From Diplosphaera chodatii (Eukaryota; Chlorophyta; Trebouxiophyceae; Prasiolales; Stichococcaceae), in the NCBI GenBank assembly GCA_032358165.1, contig JAALGY010000057.1, positions 434,001-498,000 on the forward strand: 64,000 nucleotides of DNA, read 5' to 3'. Positions 22,907 to 34,161 of the stretch are shown piece after piece; position 1 is the stretch's first letter, and each line of letters opens with the position of its first letter. The position numbers and the translations under genes were made by a program. Under the pieces are notes generated by a model. It worked only from the letters and a program-made list of their open reading frames with translations. It ran no database searches and was not told the origin of the DNA.

Positions 22907-25900
22907 TTACATTCTCCCACCCACCCACCCGCCTTTCACAGCCGTGCGGCACCGCACCTGCAGTCGAGATATGATCTCGGCTCGAAACATGGGTATACAG
23001 TCTTGCTTGACGCACAGGTCCACTCCATCATGCTGCAAGGTGAATACACGAGTGACGGGCACCTCTGTCAGGCATCCGTCGCTGCCGTACTCTCGCTCCA
23101 TGATCGACAGCAGGCCGCGGGCACCTGGCGGTGCCCATCCTGCATAGAAACAGCAGCCCAGCAGTCCCGCACACCATCTTGATACACATGCCGTCCTGCC
23201 CACACATACAGGCGGGTTCAAGCTTGGGCAGGCGCAGCACGCCTTGCGCTCCGATGGCCAGAACTGCATGCTGCAGCAAGGGTGGGCAATGGTGCACTGT
23301 GCACCACAAGGCGCAGAGCGGAAAGCAGTCTGAGGGGGCGGCGGCCCACCGCAGGACAGGAGCAGCCCGCGGGCTGAGGAGGCGTCGACGCCCTCCGACG
23401 CGTCCGCCACCGAGCCACGGCTCGCCTGCGCACCGTCATCATTGGTACTGGTAGTGCTGGTAGCTCTGAGGGCCTTTGCAGTTGGCTGGGTCGTCCCACA
23501 CTCCGTTCTGGTGTTGAAATACAAGCCAGAAGCCCTAGAAGCCTGAACCTCGTATTCCGGGGGTGAGAAGCATAGACTGAAGCCTCACCGGCGGCACCAT
23601 GCGCAGCTGCAGCAGAAGGCGGCCGGGCAGCCAAAGCGCGGCGCCATCGTCCGGCGCCGCCCCAGGGGGGGCCCACCGCTGCGCAGTCTCCTGCGTGAAG
23701 TACAGCAGCTGCCGCCGCGTCTCGCCTGCAGAATGATCAGGATCCACTGCTCGGCATTGTGGCATACCAATCCGTCGGTACACAGAAGAGCAGTCCGCAC
23801 TGTGTCTGCCGTCGAGTTCACCATACAGCACCCACGCATCAACAGACGAGCAATATGCAGCACGCTTAAGACAGACGTGCTGCTGAAGACAGAACCCTAT
23901 CTGCTTGCCAGTCTCATCGGCCGATGGCAGGGGCTGCAAGCCTCGCCTGTGAAGGGGTCCGTGTCCTCAACAGGGACCGCGCTGACGTCAAAGACGTTGT
24001 AGTCCCCTGCCAGCTCCGCCTGGTCCAGTCGCGGCGCAGTCGACAGCGGCTGGGACGCCTGCGAGAGTGAGTTACCAGGCTCAAGTGCCATATACAATTA
24101 GTACTGTTGCCATATGATTGATGGATCCAACTTGATCATGCGTGACAGGTGCCTCAGGGGCAAAGGGAGGCTGAAGCACCTCGAAGGCATCGTTCATGTC
24201 GCATGCGTCGTTGTCCGTCAGGCACTGCCACCCCTCGGTGCAGACCCCGATGCGCAGCACCTCCACATCCAGTTCCTCCCCCTCCATGAGGCCTGCGGGC
24301 GAGGAGGCAGCTCCTAAGGCGGGAGGACACCCTGCTGATGTGTCCTCAGCAATGGCATGTGATGTTGAGCATTGGTTGCAACTCTGCCAGTCCACGCGCC
24401 GGTCGTGCTGCCAATCGCACTGCCTGCCCACAGGACGTCAAGCCCACCAATGCCCGCACAGAGCGTCTGGTAGGAGTAGGGTTTAGGTCGAAAAGGCCCA
24501 AAGTCCTACCTGCGCAGGCGAGCGTGAACTGGAAGCGGATGCGCCGCTCGCCGCCCCACGCCACGCACTGCTCGATGACAGCCGTCTGGCGCGGCTGCTG
24601 CGTCTGCGAGTCCTCACTGGGCTCCGAAAACTGCGCCTCTGTTGAGTGTGACACAACAGCAACGTCGGACGAATACAGTAGGCAACAGTACTTCTGTTCA
24701 TGGGGCAGCCGCAGCAACTCGAGTGATCCAACCTTACCAATTCTTGTCCTGATAGTGAATAAGTAGGCACCTGTTTCTGCAACATCATCCCAGAAGTCTG
24801 CATCGCCGGCCGCGTCCGCTGAGCTGCCGCTGGCCTGCTGCATCTGCTCCCCCTCCTCGTCTTCTGAGTAGTCGCCCTCCCCCTCGGACCCGCTGTCGCC
24901 GCTGCTGTTGCCTGAAGTTAAGAGTTCACATGGTAGAATCGCACCCATGAACATCGACTGTTTGCATGATCCAATTGTTCGGTGTGATGTTTCTGTTTCG
25001 GCTTTTCTCCTAAATAGAGACGCGGTCATCAGAGTCACCCTCGCTGTCGTACTGCCGCATCGCGGGGTGCGCCGCGTGCTGCTGCGCGTCCTGCACCCCG
25101 TTGCCGTTGCCGCCGCTGCCGCTGCCATTGCCGCTACTGCCGGCTGCTGTCGGGCTGACAATACCTGCAGGGTCAGGAGTCAACGACAATGTGACACGCT
25201 CGGTAGTCCCTGGCGATCTCAGCGCTACTGCAGGGTGGGTGGGCACAGCATGTGCAGCTCTGTCAATTGCAGGGTCCACCACGGCAGTAGTGCCATGTGC
25301 AGCTCACACACCAAGCTGGAGGGGACCGCGCGAGTAGGAGCCACCGTCAAACACTGCAAAGCCGGGCTCCTCTTCCTGCATTAGTTTGCAGCATACAAAA
25401 AGTTGAACTGATGTCAGTACGTACTGCAGGGTTGCTTCAAACCACTGCAGGGGGAAGCTGCTTGGCTCTGGAGTGATGGGGAATGATGGGGGATGCGGAG
25501 ACATGTCCTGCAGGGATGTTGACTTGCGGCGGCTTCGCATGCTGCTCATGCAATTTGGAGGCAGTGCCAGAGGTGTGCAGCGCGCGGCAGCGCACCTCGA
25601 ACCGCTCGGTGTCCCACTCCGCTTCGTCCTGCGAGGGCGTCAGGTCGCCGCGCAGCTGCAGGTCCGGCAGCAGCACCGCGTGCTGCGAGCGCCTGCGCAG
25701 AACCAACAGGTATGTGGCTTTTGAGCCCCTGGGGCGGCTGTAAACGCTGCACTAGCCGTGCAGCTGAGACAGCAATGTGCCACATATACTTGTGTGTTCG
25801 GTTGTCCATGGTCCGCCAGTTGCCTGCATGGATGCAGCGGGTGCCACAGGCGCGGATATCCTGCGAAAGCAAGCCGAATGCCGGACAGCAGCAGGCGCAC

Positions 25901-26595
25901 CGCTCTACATGGTCGTCGTCGACGCGGTCGTCGACGACCACCATGTGCAGATCGAACACCGGCTTGTTGTTCGCATCCAGCGCGACTGGCTCCGGCTCAC
26001 CTGGACAGGCAGCATGATGCCTTTCCAGGGTGAAGGTGGAGGCGGTGACCACCCAATGGGTGGCGAACCCGCACTGAATGCTGCTTTAGGTCAACTGGTT
26101 AGCCCTTCGTCCTGCCTGGTTGCGCCCCCATACATTGACGAGCAGACAGCAACGTGATGGCATGTCTGCATGCATGCCTGTGGTGGGGCTGAAGGCTGCG
26201 GAGGTGCCTTGCCAGCAGCCGCCGCTGACGCCGCAGAAGGTGCTCCACAGCGGGGACGGCGCCGGCATGACGGACGTCAGCTGCTCCAGGGTGGTCTGCT
26301 GCAGCGGCCGCGTGACCTGCGGCTGGCTGTCCGGCTGCGCCGTGCTTGTGCTGCCGCCTTGGCTGCCGCTGCCAGCGGCACCTGCTCGGCAGGCGCCACA
26401 GCGCCGTCTGCCGTCGCTGTGCAGCTGTCGGGCGGTACTGCTCCGCTGAGAGGTCTGCACGCCGCTGTGATGCTGCTGAGCGATACAAGAGTCGCTGGCG
26501 CTGCTGCTGCTGTGCCGGAGCCGGCCTGGCGCCGACCCTGCATGCACATGCCTGGGTAGCTTGATGAATTTTGCGATGTGCAGGCATGTGACCAT
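22907..26595 (-). CDS. Uncharacterised plastid-targeted protein, DUF3598-like
   Basis: The ATG at 26595 opens a basic Ser/Arg-rich leader typical of plastid import. The first domain has STFCGVSGGCWQGTSAAFSP followed by EPEPVALDANNKPVFDLH (exon about 26026-25913), RSQHAVLLPDLQLRGDL, and PGFAVFDGGSYSRGPLQ (25384-25310). An acidic, Gly/Ser-rich linker is at 25160-24770. The C-terminal part includes VIEQCVAWGGERRIRF, a Trp-containing segment, LLYFTQETAQRWAPPG and LLSIMEREYGSDGC. The frame stops at 22907. The WxGT and GSYSRGP motifs recall the lipocalin-like DUF3598 proteins of cyanobacteria and plastids; this assignment is from memory and tentative. Two introns seem to start with GC. It is divergent from the starch synthase gene. 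Confidence 0.6.
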
Positions 26596-27138
26596 CCATG
26601 CAACATATTGCTTGTGTCGTGTTCACAGTGTTCACTCCATGCATGCCGTGCCACTGATGGACTTCAGCAACTCGCCTGCACAGCTTGTGCTCAGGTGTTG
26701 CATGCTGATCACGGCAGCCTTGGGCCGCGGTCACTGTCTCAAAGCCTTGCAAGAGCACTGATATGAGCGATCATGATCGCAAACATTCTAATGAGACGGT
26801 GTCTCCTTGCTGTCATCGTGTCATGTTGGTGTTGGCATCATGCAGTCGAGGAAGAGAGCGGTCACTGCATATTTGCATCTCGCATATGTAGGACTTCAAT
26901 CTGGGACGGCGCTTTCGTTTCGCGCCCTAGAAGTGAGACTGTGGCTGTGTCGTCTTGCTGGCGACCCAGCACAATTCATCTCCGAACAGATGGCAACAGG
27001 CCAGCCAGCCAGGGCAGTCTGGTGTTGCAGCGCCTGATCAGCATGCTGATCCGTGCATGTGACTATCACATGCATCGTATTCTCTGGTAAAAGTCCTGAC
27101 AAAAAAGCTTAACAACTGTGGTTGGCGCTGCCGGTGCG
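26596..27138. promoter_or_regulatory. Divergent intergenic region, DUF3598-like gene (-) and starch synthase (+)
   Basis: It contains the presumed promoters of both genes. A first starch synthase exon could lie inside it: an ATG at 26840 opens a 66-codon frame, but no splice linking it onward could be proved. Confidence 0.4.
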
Positions 27139-30100
27139 ATGCCGCTGCTGCTGCGAGGCGGCTCGCCGATCGCGTCACGCTGCAAAGGACATCCTTGCGG
27201 CAGCCCCACACTTTCAGCTGCCAGTAAAGCGCCTCTACTGCCTGTGCCTCAGCTTCGGCAGACACAGGCACGTTCTAGTTGCAGTGAGTGGGCCATGCCA
27301 AATCTGCTCGACATGCGATTGCCTTCACTTCGCTGCATGGATCCAATCACACCAAACTCCGAACATACTACTGGCACGTGCTCAGGTGTGTCACGCTAAG
27401 GCTCGCCGCGCCGCAGCCGCTGCGGCTGCCGAGGCAGAGCAGCATGACGAGGTGGCGCAGCTGCGTGCTGAGGTGGAGGCCCTGAAGCAGGCGCTGGCGC
27501 AGGCGCAGAACGTTCCGGTGGATCAGGTGTGGGGCGTACTGCAGCCTTTCTATATCTGAAACTGCAGCCACGCAGTGCAAAGACGACAACTGAGTCATCC
27601 CGGTGTGTGAGCACGCACGCTGCTCTGCACACAGCTTTTGGGTGCTGCGGCTGCAGGTCGCCTATGGTGCACCAGGCAGCCAGCAGGTGGAAGCGCGGCC
27701 GCTCAGCGTGCGACCAGCAGCCGAGGCAGCACGGCCGCCAGCTTCGAGGACGCCAAAAAGGAAGTCAGGGCGGCAACAGCAGCAGGCGTCGGAGCAGCCG
27801 CAGCAGCAGTCAGCTCGGCAGCCACCTGCAGAACCGCAGCAGCCGGCAGAGCCGCCGCCAGAGCAGCAGCAGCAGCAGCAGCAGCAGCCGGTGCAACAGC
27901 ACAAGCAGCTCAGCATTGCAGACCTGCAAGCTGGGATTCGGTGGCCATCGCCATCTGAGCAGCCGCCGTTTTGGGACCGCCCGCCTCGCGAAGGCGAGCT
28001 GACCCTAGGTAAACCACGAGCCACGTAACGCAGTGTAATCCAGACTTCCTATCGGCAGACTGGCCAGCAGCAGCAGCAGCAGCACGACATGTGGCAGTGC
28101 GACACCAGGAGTGGTCTGTCTGTATGGTTTCCAGGCAACCCTACCTACCAAAACCTGCGTGCTGGGTGCGCTAGGGTGTGAAGAGCCACTATCACTACCC
28201 GCAGGGGGCGAGGTGCCGCCGGTCCCACAGGACTCGCAGCCGCTGCATGTGGTGCACATCACAGCCGAGATGGCGCCCATAGCCAAGGTGACCCGCCTGC
28301 TCACCCTGTATCATGGCCTGCTGCGGGGCGTTCTTTCAGACGGTGTGCCCTGGAGATTACAGCATAGGGGTGTCATGTGCACCCGCTGCAAACAGTACAC
28401 ACGGTCAACTTGATGTAGTGTAACAGAAACCCTGTGCCTGCTTTCAAAAAACGCCCTGCTTGCTTCCACGATGCAATGACACCTTGCACGATATTTCGTA
28501 GGTGGGCGGCCTGGGTGATGTGGTGACGGGCCTGGGGCGGGCGTGCCTGCAGCGGGGGCACGCCGTGGAGGTGTGCCTCCCCTTCTACGAGTGCCTGCCG
28601 CAGGACCGCATCCAGGGCCTGCAGCACGACCGCGACTTCGACGTGCCCAAGGTACCGCCCCGGGTCCTGGCCGCCTGCGTGCTGTTGCTGCCGCCGCTGC
28701 CACGACGCCTGCAGTGCACCGGGTGCATGCACCAGATGCCCTGCCCAGCTGACGACCGCGCTGCAGACACCAGTTGGCCTGCAGTCAGGGCTGAGAGCTG
28801 CTTGACCAGCAGCGGCCGCAGTCTCTGCAATGGCAATGCAATGCGATGGCAGGAATGAGCTGGCGGTGTGCTGCAGGGCCGGCGGTGGGATGGGCGCATG
28901 GTGGTGGAGTCGATGCGGACGTCCGCCTTTACCGGTGCCATTGCTGGCATCCCCGTGAGTCGTTCAGTCGTGCATCAGACACGCGAAACTGCACATGTAC
29001 GCAAGCCAACACTTGCTACCAGCAGCTGCTGCCTGTCCAGTATGCACTCATCAAGCATGCAGATGGTGCCATGCTGCTGTGCTGGTCTGCAGGGGCTGCT
29101 GTTCCTGGCGGCTCGCAACCCTGATGGCGCTGTCATTGCGGCTTGCAGGTGGTGCTGCTGCGGCCGGCTGACTGGGACGGCTGCAACCTGTTCCGCGGGG
29201 CCCGCATCTATGGCGGCAGCTACAACGAGCTAGAGGCGTACCTCTACTTCTGCAGGTGCTCCCCGCTGGACTGCCTGTTGCACGGCAGCAGCAGTCACCT
29301 GGAGGCTCGTCAACAGAAGCACACGATGGAAAGGCCGGTTGCGGTTGTGCGCAGGGCTGCACTGGAGTACTTGGCGGTGTCGGGTCGCGCCCCGCACATC
29401 ATACACCTCCATGAGTGGCAGGCACGAAGTGCTGCTCACACACAAGCGATGTCCCTGAGTTAAACGGATTGTCTGTTTGACTGCAGCACCCCACTGATGT
29501 ACCAGCCTGCATGCAATCACACTGCGCCAATGCCAAGACTTCTACAGCAATCCCATTCAGCAGGCGGCTCCGTATCCTGGACAGGCGGCAGCTGCGGCGA
29601 TGCTGTTCTGGGAGCTGTACCACGGCGCGCTGCCGGCTGCCCGCCTGGCGCTGACGCTGCACAACATGGACTCTCAGGGGGAGTGCTCGCAGGAGGAGTT
29701 CATGTACACAGGTGCGGCGCCACATAGTTGGGCACGAGGTGTCGTATCACTGTCACGACGGGCTTCCTTCAAACCTACGTCGTTGATCAGGCCCATGGGC
29801 TGCCAAGCACACCGCCGCTGCCTCACGACTGTTCGACTGCACAGGATGTCAGAGGCCACAATGCGAGGTATAGCAAGCTGCATCGACTGGCAAGATGCGC
29901 ATTTCTGCACTAACAGGGCTGCCGGGGGAGCAGTTTGCGAGCCCCGACAAGGCGCTGGACGCACGCACGATCGGGCACAACCCAGAGCGGCTGTCGCTGC
30001 TGCAGGGCGGCATCGTGTACGCCAATCAGGTGGGTCAGGATGTTTGTTTCACAAAAGCGTCCCAGATTCTGTGGTGAGCGTGCTGCGTCCAGCAGCGTGT

Positions 30101-32234
30101 CAGACATGGCATGTGCAGGTGGTGAGTAGCAGCAGCTGTATCGCTGCGCACCCTCTGGCAACCGTGCTCAGAGGGCGGGATCCTCCACATAGGTGACGAC
30201 GGTCAGCCCGACATATGCGGCGGATGCGATGGGCGGCGGCGGCGGCGCGCTCCGGGAGACGCTCGGCCGCAAGGACATCCGCGCCAAGTTCAGGGTACGA
30301 TGCTGAGCTAGGAAGCCGATTGACAGTGTTGGCTGCTGTCTTCCAAGTGCACAAGCTCTGTCAACTTCGATGCACCTGCAGAGGAGAGGTTCCTGACACT
30401 CATACACAAGGGTGGCATGTGTGCGGCAGAGGCACGCGAGTCCTCAAGCTGCATATGTCGTGGGCCACCTGATAGCTGGATGTGTGCTGCAGGGCATCCT
30501 GAACGGCATCGACATTGCGGAGTGGGACCCGGCGCGGGACGGCACGCTGCCGGCGCCCTTCTCCGCCGACAGCCCCGCCGGCAAGGCGCTCTGCAAGCGC
30601 TACCTGCAGGTGCCCACCCCTGTGCACTACAAACCGACAGTCTGGCCCGTGCCTAGAACACAGCCAGCAAGCAGCTGGTCAGACACTTGTTGGCACTGTC
30701 CACATCTCTAGTAAAGCAAGCAGCACCACAGCACAACTGTTGGTGGTTCTAAGTGTCGACATGAGCATGAGTTCAGGTTTCCCATACGATGAGGCTGTCA
30801 TTTCAGCATACAGGAGGGCCTGGGCTTGAAGGTGGACGCAGCCGCCCCGCTGGTGGGCTGCATCACACGGCTGGTGCCGCAGAAGGGGTGCCACCTCATC
30901 CGCCACGCCCTGTTCCGCACCCGCGCCGCCGGCGGCCAGGTGCGGTGTTCGCAGTCTGGCTGCATGACATCCCGGCGGGATGCGCTGGCACACCGGACTG
31001 ATGTCCACGAGGTGTGACATCGGCAGCGATGACTGGAGGTCTGGAGGCCGCTCAGAGTCATGATCTGCTTCGGCCTGCAGGCTGTGCTGCTGGGCTCGGG
31101 GCATGTGGACGGCGAGTTCAGGGCGCTGGCAGAGGGCGAGTTCAGGTGCGCTGCAGGGTGTCTGCAGTGCTTGTGCCCTGCCTCCTAAGAGATTGAGGAG
31201 TTGTCTGCAGCCAGCCGATGGTGTACAGCTCGGCCCATATGTGAAACTTCCGTGCAGCAGCTGTGTGTAGCAGCAGACGGCACGGTCTGATGGCAGTATG
31301 GTCAGCTCGTGCGGAACTTGCAGACCCCATAGGCAGCCGAACCATGGCTGGTTCCTTACTGTAGGGACAGCGATGCGGTGGCGATCAAGGTCATGTACAG
31401 CGACACGCTGGCGCACCTCATCTACGCCGCCGCAGACATAGTGCTTGTGCCATCCATGTTCGAGCCCTGCGGCCTGACGCAGCTGGTCGCCATGCGGTGC
31501 GGCTTTGCATCCTGTCCGGACCTGAGCGATGCTGATGGTTCGCTACCAACCTTGTGCTGACCGCTGCCGTAACATAACCATGTCCAAAAGGCCCAGCACT
31601 CCACCTGTCGACCGTCAGCTTAGCACGCCAGCAGTTGCGGAGCAACAACAAGGCGCAGCACAACTGCAGGAAATGACCTGCATGGCAGGCACCGCGCGAC
31701 TGCTCCCGAGTCATCTAGACAAAATGGAATGAGACGCAAGAAACTCATGTGCGCACAGGTATGGCGCGCTGCCAGTGGTGCGTGCTACCGGGGGACTGGC
31801 AGACACGGTGTTCGACGTCGATGCCGAGGCGCCGCCGCCAGGGGGCCTGCACCCTAACGGCTTCACCTTCACAGGCGCCGAGGAAGCATCGGAGGACTCC
31901 GCGCTCGACCGCGCATTCAGGTGCCAAACCTGCTCGTCAAGTGGGGCAGACGACACAGTAGCTCTGTGCTCCTTGGCACTGGACGATGCAACCCTTGAGG
32001 TCCCATGGGACCGCAGAGTGCACACTGATGCTATCGGGTCCACCAGTACAGCCGCCAGTGAACATTCATGGTACTAGTGGATAAGACATACATGCTTGCT
32101 ATGGACATAGGTACTATAAAGAGCAGCCCGACTGGTGGGCGGAGGTGTCCCAGCGCAACATGCGGCTGGACTCCTCCTGGGGCCGCAGCAGCGAGGCGTA
32201 CCTGGAGCTGTACCGCGCCATGGGGCAGGCGTGA
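27139..32234 (+). CDS. Soluble starch synthase (GT5) with coiled-coil and polyQ N-terminal region
   Basis: The catalytic part is certain: exons from 28502 carry KVGGLGDVV (the ADP-glucose-binding KxGGL). They continue with [84 protein letters not shown] and [10 protein letters not shown]. The last exon ends [11 protein letters not shown] at 32234. The upstream exon 27386-27526 is a Glu/Ala coiled coil ([17 protein letters not shown]). The next exon, from 27657, is Pro/Gln-rich with a Q run near 27860-27890. The enzyme adds ADP-glucose units to glucans in the plastid. The coiled coil suggests a class III/IV-like protein. A leader from ATG 27139 looks like a transit peptide, but its splice phase does not fit the coiled-coil exon, so the N-terminus is open. 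A broken copy lies at 39411-40681. Confidence 0.9.
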
Positions 32235-32956
32235 CATGTCGCCGTCTGGTGCACTAGTTGAGGTACTGGCACCAGTGGCAATGGTGCCAGCAGTTAACAT
32301 GATTGTGGTCAACCATTAGGATTGGCACAGCAGGATGCATCACAGCCACAGCGCTTCTGACAGACCCCAAGGTACATGCAGCTCAGAGGTGCTCGTGGCA
32401 GCAAACTGAGAAGCTAGGGGGAGTGCGCCACGCAGCTATCAAGGGCTCTGCCTCGAGTATGACAGCGCTGCTGATGCGCCAGTGTTATATTCGGTGCTTG
32501 GACATATATGCTGCTGTGGGATTGGACTTGGCTCTAGGGTCACAACGCATGCCGACGTAAGTCCCAGGTGGCTCATGTTGATTCGGTCGCTGTTAGATTG
32601 CTGTTTATGCAGCTGCACACATAAGGACGTAGGTCTCCAGGGATTGCATATCGTTCGAGATGAATTCGACAGCTGCATACCGTATGTTGCTCTTGCAAGG
32701 ACTTGCAGACGAAAACCAGTTAAGCTTGTACCATGTCAGCTACGGCATGTCAGCGACTGCATCAGACCAGCATGCAGGCACCATGGTGCTGCAGCATCAA
32801 ACAGGGTACACCCCCAATCAAACAGAAACCTGCCTGCTGAGGGTTGCATAGTGAAAGACCCCACCCCGTCCTCCAGCTGCTGCTGGACGTCTGACAGCTT
32901 GCACAACACTTGAAGACACGTTGCTGCTGTTCAGGTCTGTTGCACATGCGCTGCAC
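32235..32956. other. Convergent intergenic region
   Basis: This lies between the 3' ends of the starch synthase and the polyQ ORF. Weak open stretches occur on both strands but none has splice sites or recognisable content. Confidence 0.5.
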
Positions 32957-33994
32957 CTAAGGGCGGATTCGTGCGCCCCAGGCGTCCTTCTGCTGCTGCA
33001 GAAGGTGTGACTGCTGCAGAACTAGCGGGCGCAAACTGGCGTTGCTCTCCCAGCGCACGCGGATGCCGGGCTGAGACGCCTCCAGATCCACCCTGAGCTC
33101 CGTCCTGAGGAGATCTAGGAGCATGGCATATTGGGTGTGCGCCCAGGCTGCAGCATACTCGGCCTCTAAGCACTTGTTGCTGGTGAGCTTGGCCATGCCG
33201 CCAGCCTCGATGATGGCAATATCATACTGTAGTTTGGCTTCCTGCTCATGGACCTCCGCCAAGCTCGCAGGCTGCCTGTCGGGCTGACCCTGCAGCTTCT
33301 GACGCCATGCCTGCGCGCAATTCATCCACGCACTTGCACGGATCTCTGCCACCACAAAGAAGCGGTTTGGTGGCCCGTCTGCCGGCTGTAATAGCAGCAT
33401 CCTGTAGCCTGGAAGCGGCTGAAGGCCGCAAGCTGCCATCATGCGTGTCTTAAACAGCACGCCCGCCACTGCCTCCAGGTTTATGAAATGCTTGTACGGG
33501 CTGCACGTTGGCACGATTGGCCATCGCATTTTGCCAAAGTGCTCGCACAGCCGCCTGACGCTGACCTGGCGGACATCAAAGCGGCCGCGCAAGCTGGGTG
33601 GGCTGTCTGCCGGTGCTGCAGCGTGTATGATGGGCTGCTGCATGCCAAGGCGTAGCGGCTGCAATGCCAGCAGCATCACCATAGCCTCGGCAAAGAAATA
33701 GCCCTGACCACCCCTGGGCTGCGGGAGTGCTGGCATCAGCTTTTGCCGCAGCTGCTGCAGCCGCCTCTGCTCTGCTGGCGTCAGCCGCCGCCGCTGCTGC
33801 TGCTGCTGCTGCATCTGCTGCTGCTGCTGCTGTTGCTGCTGCTGTGCCTGCTGCAGGCTCTGCAGCGGCTGCCATTCTTCTGGGATCTGCCGCAATCGCT
33901 GTCTGTTGAGGGTCGCACACCACCTGCCATACTGGTGCACCTTCGACCGCAGCTGACGCAGCCACTCAGCTGCAAGAGCCACCAGTTCGTTCAT
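32957..33994 (-). CDS. Hypothetical protein with polyglutamine tract, single exon
   Basis: A continuous 345-codon frame runs from ATG 33994 to TAG. The first 45 residues are Trp/Arg/Gln-rich. A tract of about 20 glutamines, interrupted once by Met, lies at about residues 50-68 and is encoded by a CAG run (CTG on the + strand, 33793-33850). The remainder looks globular, with segments such as LCEHFGKMRWPIVPT and INLEAVAGVLFKTRMMAACG. I do not recognise the family. Its length, lack of stops and amino-acid balance favour a real gene over a chance frame. It lies just downstream of U1 on the same strand; an upstream in-frame stop argues against it being a last exon of U1. Confidence 0.55.
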   Translation of the reverse strand: MNELVALAAEWLRQLRSKVHQYGRWCATLNRQRLRQIPEEWQPLQSLQQAQQQQQQQQQQMQQQQQQRRRLTPAEQRRLQQLRQKLMPALPQPRGGQGYFFAEAMVMLLALQPLRLGMQQPIIHAAAPADSPPSLRGRFDVRQVSVRRLCEHFGKMRWPIVPTCSPYKHFINLEAVAGVLFKTRMMAACGLQPLPGYRMLLLQPADGPPNRFFVVAEIRASAWMNCAQAWRQKLQGQPDRQPASLAEVHEQEAKLQYDIAIIEAGGMAKLTSNKCLEAEYAAAWAHTQYAMLLDLLRTELRVDLEASQPGIRVRWESNASLRPLVLQQSHLLQQQKDAWGARIRP

Positions 33995-34161
33995 CCGAAG
34001 TCAGACCCTGCAATGCACACCAGCAAGCCTGCTGACTGACGATGAGCATATGCACTGTACAGCAGAACTCATACAAGATAAGATTTGAAGCAATGTGCAG
34101 CCCTCGACAGCCTACTGAAGTGAACACACAAGAGCTTCTGCTGAGGAACATTCTCAGTGAC

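Noticed and set aside
33781..33860. CAG/CTG repeat as an independent satellite
   Set aside because: It is explained by the polyglutamine tract of the ORF at 32957-33994.
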